DNA from: JAZGGS01 sp963764825
GTDB taxonomy: Bacteria; Bacteroidota; Ignavibacteria; Ignavibacteriales; Ignavibacteriaceae
Reading direction: 5' to 3'
DNA: 64,000 bases
Assembly (NCBI GenBank): GCA_963764825.1
Contig: CAVXUA010000006.1
Span: 46,114-110,113 of the forward strand
A model generated the notes under the pieces. That model was not told the origin of the DNA. It saw only the letters and a list, made by a program, of their open reading frames with translations, and did not search any database. Every line of letters begins with the position of its first letter. Positions within the stretch are counted from its first letter, which is position 1. A program made the translations under genes and the position numbers. This document shows, piece after piece, positions 61,839 through 64,000 of this stretch.

Positions 61839-63830
61839 ATGAAATCGATCTATTTTCTCAGTTTCAACATGATTTCATTTGTTCCCTATGCCTTCGGTTT
61901 TTTAAAAAGCTACGCCCTGCAGAACCCCCTGATTGCTGCGGCCTACCGCTGGCATGCGCCGTTGACCACACCGCAGCCGGTGGATGCCGTGGTGGCGGGC
62001 ATCAACGATCCCGACCTGTTGTGCCTCTCCTGCTACGTCTGGAACCACAACCAGCAGATGGCCATCGCCCGCCGGGTGAAAGCGAACTATCCACACTGCC
62101 TGGTGGTCTGCGGCGGGCCGCATGTCCCCGACCGGCCCGGTGACTTTTTTTCGCGATTCCCCCATGCGGACGTCCTGGTCCACGGGGAAGGGGAGATTCC
62201 CTTTGCCCGCCTCCTAAAGGAACTGCTCGAGGAGCATCCCGATTTCGGGAGCCTTGAGGGAATATCGTTCAACCGGTCCGGCAGCACGGTCACCACGCCC
62301 ATGGGGACGCGGCTGGGTAAAGACCTGCCGGTGCCCAGTCCCTATCTTAACGGCAGCCTGGATGCGTTTCTGGGGGAGGAACACGGCAACCGGATCGCGC
62401 TGTGGGAGACCAACCGGGGATGTCCGTTTGCCTGCTGTTTCTGCGACTGGGGCGTGCGCACCAAAAACAAGGTCCGTCTGCACGCGCTGGATCGGGTCGC
62501 CGAAGAAATCAACTACCATGGCCGATAAGGGCGTCGCCGACATCTACATCACCGACTCCAACTTTGGCCTGTTCAAGAGGGATCTGGAGATCGCCCGGCT
62601 ATTGGTCGCTGCGCGCCATCGAACCGGATTTCCCAAGCGTGTCCGGATTCAGTTCGCCAAGACCTCCAATGAAACGGTGTTTGCCATCAGCCGGCTGTTG
62701 TTCGAAAATGATATGCTCTGGGGAACGACCCTGTCGATGCAAAGTGTGGACGTGGATGTGCTGGAGGCGATTGCGCGGCCGCATGTGGACATCGGCGTGT
62801 ATGCCGACCTGAAAAACCGTTACCAGCGGCACCATATCCCCACCTACACGGAGCTGATCCTGGGTCTGCCCCAGGAGACCCGGGAATCATTCGTGGACGG
62901 CATCGGCCGACTGCTCGAAATCGGTATGCATGACGACATCCGGGTGTTCGAACTGGCCCTGCTGCCCAATGCGCCCCTGAGCCAGCCCGGCATGCGTGAA
63001 CGATATGGCCTGCAGACCCGATTCAAACCCATTCGGATCACCGAGGCGGGTTTTCAAAGAGAGGTGGTGGAGCTGGTTTTCGGCACCCGGACGATGCCCT
63101 ATGCGGACTGGGCCTACTGCCTGCTTTTTGCCGAGATGATTCAGGCCCTTCACAATGGGGCCTTTACCCGGTTTATCGCCATCTACCTGGATCGTGAAGG
63201 GCTATTGTCCTACCGGCAATTCTATGACGGGCTCCTCGGTCATTTGCTGGCAGATGCGCGGGGCATCGGGCGCGTGTTCAACCGTCTTAAAAAGCTCATC
63301 GACGATTACCATGCGGATCCGGACATGCCCCAGGTCAACCGGATCCTCACCCAGCCGGACATGCTGCGACTGCTGCGGCGGTATCACCCGACTCGCAGGG
63401 GCTGGCCGTTGTGGACCTGGCTGTGGCTGAGTATCTGTGAGGACCGGACAGAATTTTACCGGTCGGTGGCCGACTTTCTGGCTTCACAGGGAATCGAACC
63501 TGACCCATCACTGGAAGACTTTTTAATTACCAGCAGGCGATCATGCTGACACCGGCATATGATCCCAGACGCGGCAAAACCATCGCCTGCCGACACAACT
63601 GGCAGGACTATTTTTTCGAAGCGGCCGATCTGACGCCGGTGCAAACAACCCTTCACTTTGCGGACACGCATATGGGGCCCGGGCGTCAGTACCCCCTGGT
63701 CCCCGATGACCGGCAGGCCTTCGTGACGGCCGCCGTCGGGTATTCCTACCCCTACTCGAAGTTCAGGCATTTTTTTCACCAGCCGGACCGGGTGAAAAAT
63801 TCCAAAAATCAAGCACCACATACCAAATAA
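61839..63830 (+). CDS. B12-binding-domain radical SAM protein (two frameshifts)
   Basis: About 663 residues after joining frames near 62,515 and 63,519. The N-terminal cobalamin-binding-like domain (residues ~1-140) has LCLSCYVWNHNQQMAIARRVK and VVCGGPHVPDRP. The radical SAM core starts with the iron-sulfur motif CPFACCFC (C-x3-C-x2-C, residue ~195), then ADIYITDSNFGLFKRD and GTTLSMQSVDVDVLEAI. TYTELILGLPQETRESF is the later core. A long C-terminal region (from ~400) includes SICEDRTEFYRSVADF and, after the second shift, LTPAYDPRRGKTIACRHNWQDYFFEA. Substrate unknown; the class includes methylases and tailoring enzymes. Clearly GC-rich. Confidence 0.78.
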
Positions 63831-63885
63831 ATGCCAAAACCCAATATCGAAATCCCAAACCGGGGCGCAACCATGTCGGTTTATT

Positions 63886-63958
63886 CGTAGGAGCGGCTTC
63901 CAGCCGCGATAAACTGAACATTTAGTACCGCTAATCGCGGCTGGAAGCCGCTCCTACG
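63886..63958. repeat. Perfect 25-bp palindromic (REP-like) hairpin
   Basis: CGTAGGAGCGGCTTCCAGCC plus GCGAT is matched exactly by its reverse complement at 63934-63958 around a 23-base spacer. It lies 56 bases after the radical SAM gene with no gene inside. A half copy at 59534 shows it is dispersed. Such GC-rich hairpins are common between genes in Desulfobacterota. Confidence 0.8.
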
Positions 63959-64000
63959 ATAGCCACACGTGAAACGGATTGACAAAATCATGTTTTGCTG

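Noticed and set aside
58684..64000. Horizontal transfer island from a Desulfobacterota into the Ignavibacteria-like genome
   Set aside because: No integrase, attachment site or intact left boundary is visible, and two genes are cut at the same bases. Chimeric assembly explains it better.

Overview
The window joins two unrelated pieces of DNA. Bases 1 to about 58,680 are AT-rich and read like a free-living Bacteroidota/Chlorobi-group bacterium of the Ignavibacteria type. The signs are two PorV-like outer-membrane proteins, secreted proteins with type IX secretion (T9SS) C-terminal domains, a gingipain-type C25 peptidase, frequent TTG/GTG starts after purine-rich ribosome binding sites, and a purS-purQ arrangement. 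Bases from about 58,680 to 64,000 are clearly richer in GC and look like a Desulfobacterota-type genome: a SphA-like outer-membrane protein, tRNA-Gln, an IS1595-family transposase, a B12-binding radical SAM protein and a GC-rich hairpin repeat. The switch falls inside two genes at once. A POT-like transporter loses its N-terminus and a SphA-like protein loses its C-terminus at the same bases, so an assembly chimera is the simplest reading. Taxonomic names are inferences from gene content.

Layout of the left part. 1-5.2 kb: end of a site-2 protease, a lipoprotein, a T9SS-tailed propeller protein, two PorV-like proteins, and a small secreted Ig-like protein behind a sigma-54-like promoter. 5.3-9.7 kb: methyltransferase, glycosyltransferase, FemAB-like acyltransferase and GT39-like membrane protein. 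9.9-22.1 kb (+): glycerate kinase, thyA-folA-mutL, an acyl-CoA mutase large subunit with isobutyryl-CoA-mutase-type active-site residues, UbiA-like prenyltransferase, lipoprotein, CorC-like protein, DCC thiol oxidoreductase, tgt-yajC and an NfeD/ClpP-class protease. 22.1-29.5 kb (-): lipoprotein, NamZ-like muramidase, ndk, sucD, tatA, purQ, purS, pssA, psd and a diverged PurC-like protein. 29.6-33.3 kb (+): ybaB-recR, methyltransferase, two lipoproteins and ftsX.

33.3-48.4 kb is one exopolysaccharide locus: SLBB export protein, Wzz-like chain-length protein, UDP-glucuronate decarboxylase-like SDR, MurJ-type flippase, GT9, methyltransferase, O-antigen-ligase-like protein, GT4, GNAT, GT2, D-glucuronyl C5-epimerase-like protein, a tiny Fis-type HTH protein, DegT aminotransferase and sugar-phosphate transferase. 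It is followed by the ~1,900-residue C25 peptidase, glmS (which makes glucosamine-6-phosphate for such polymers), tRNA-Phe, an alpha/beta hydrolase and the truncated transporter.

A strong technical feature runs through the window. More than half of the longer genes carry one or more single-base insertions or deletions that are repaired by one-base edits back to a conserved protein. They occur in genes that are normally essential or strongly conserved (glmS, sucD, tgt, pssA, psd, purS) and on both sides of the junction, so they look like uncorrected sequencing errors rather than decay. I give whole-gene coordinates across these breaks and say where each break is.
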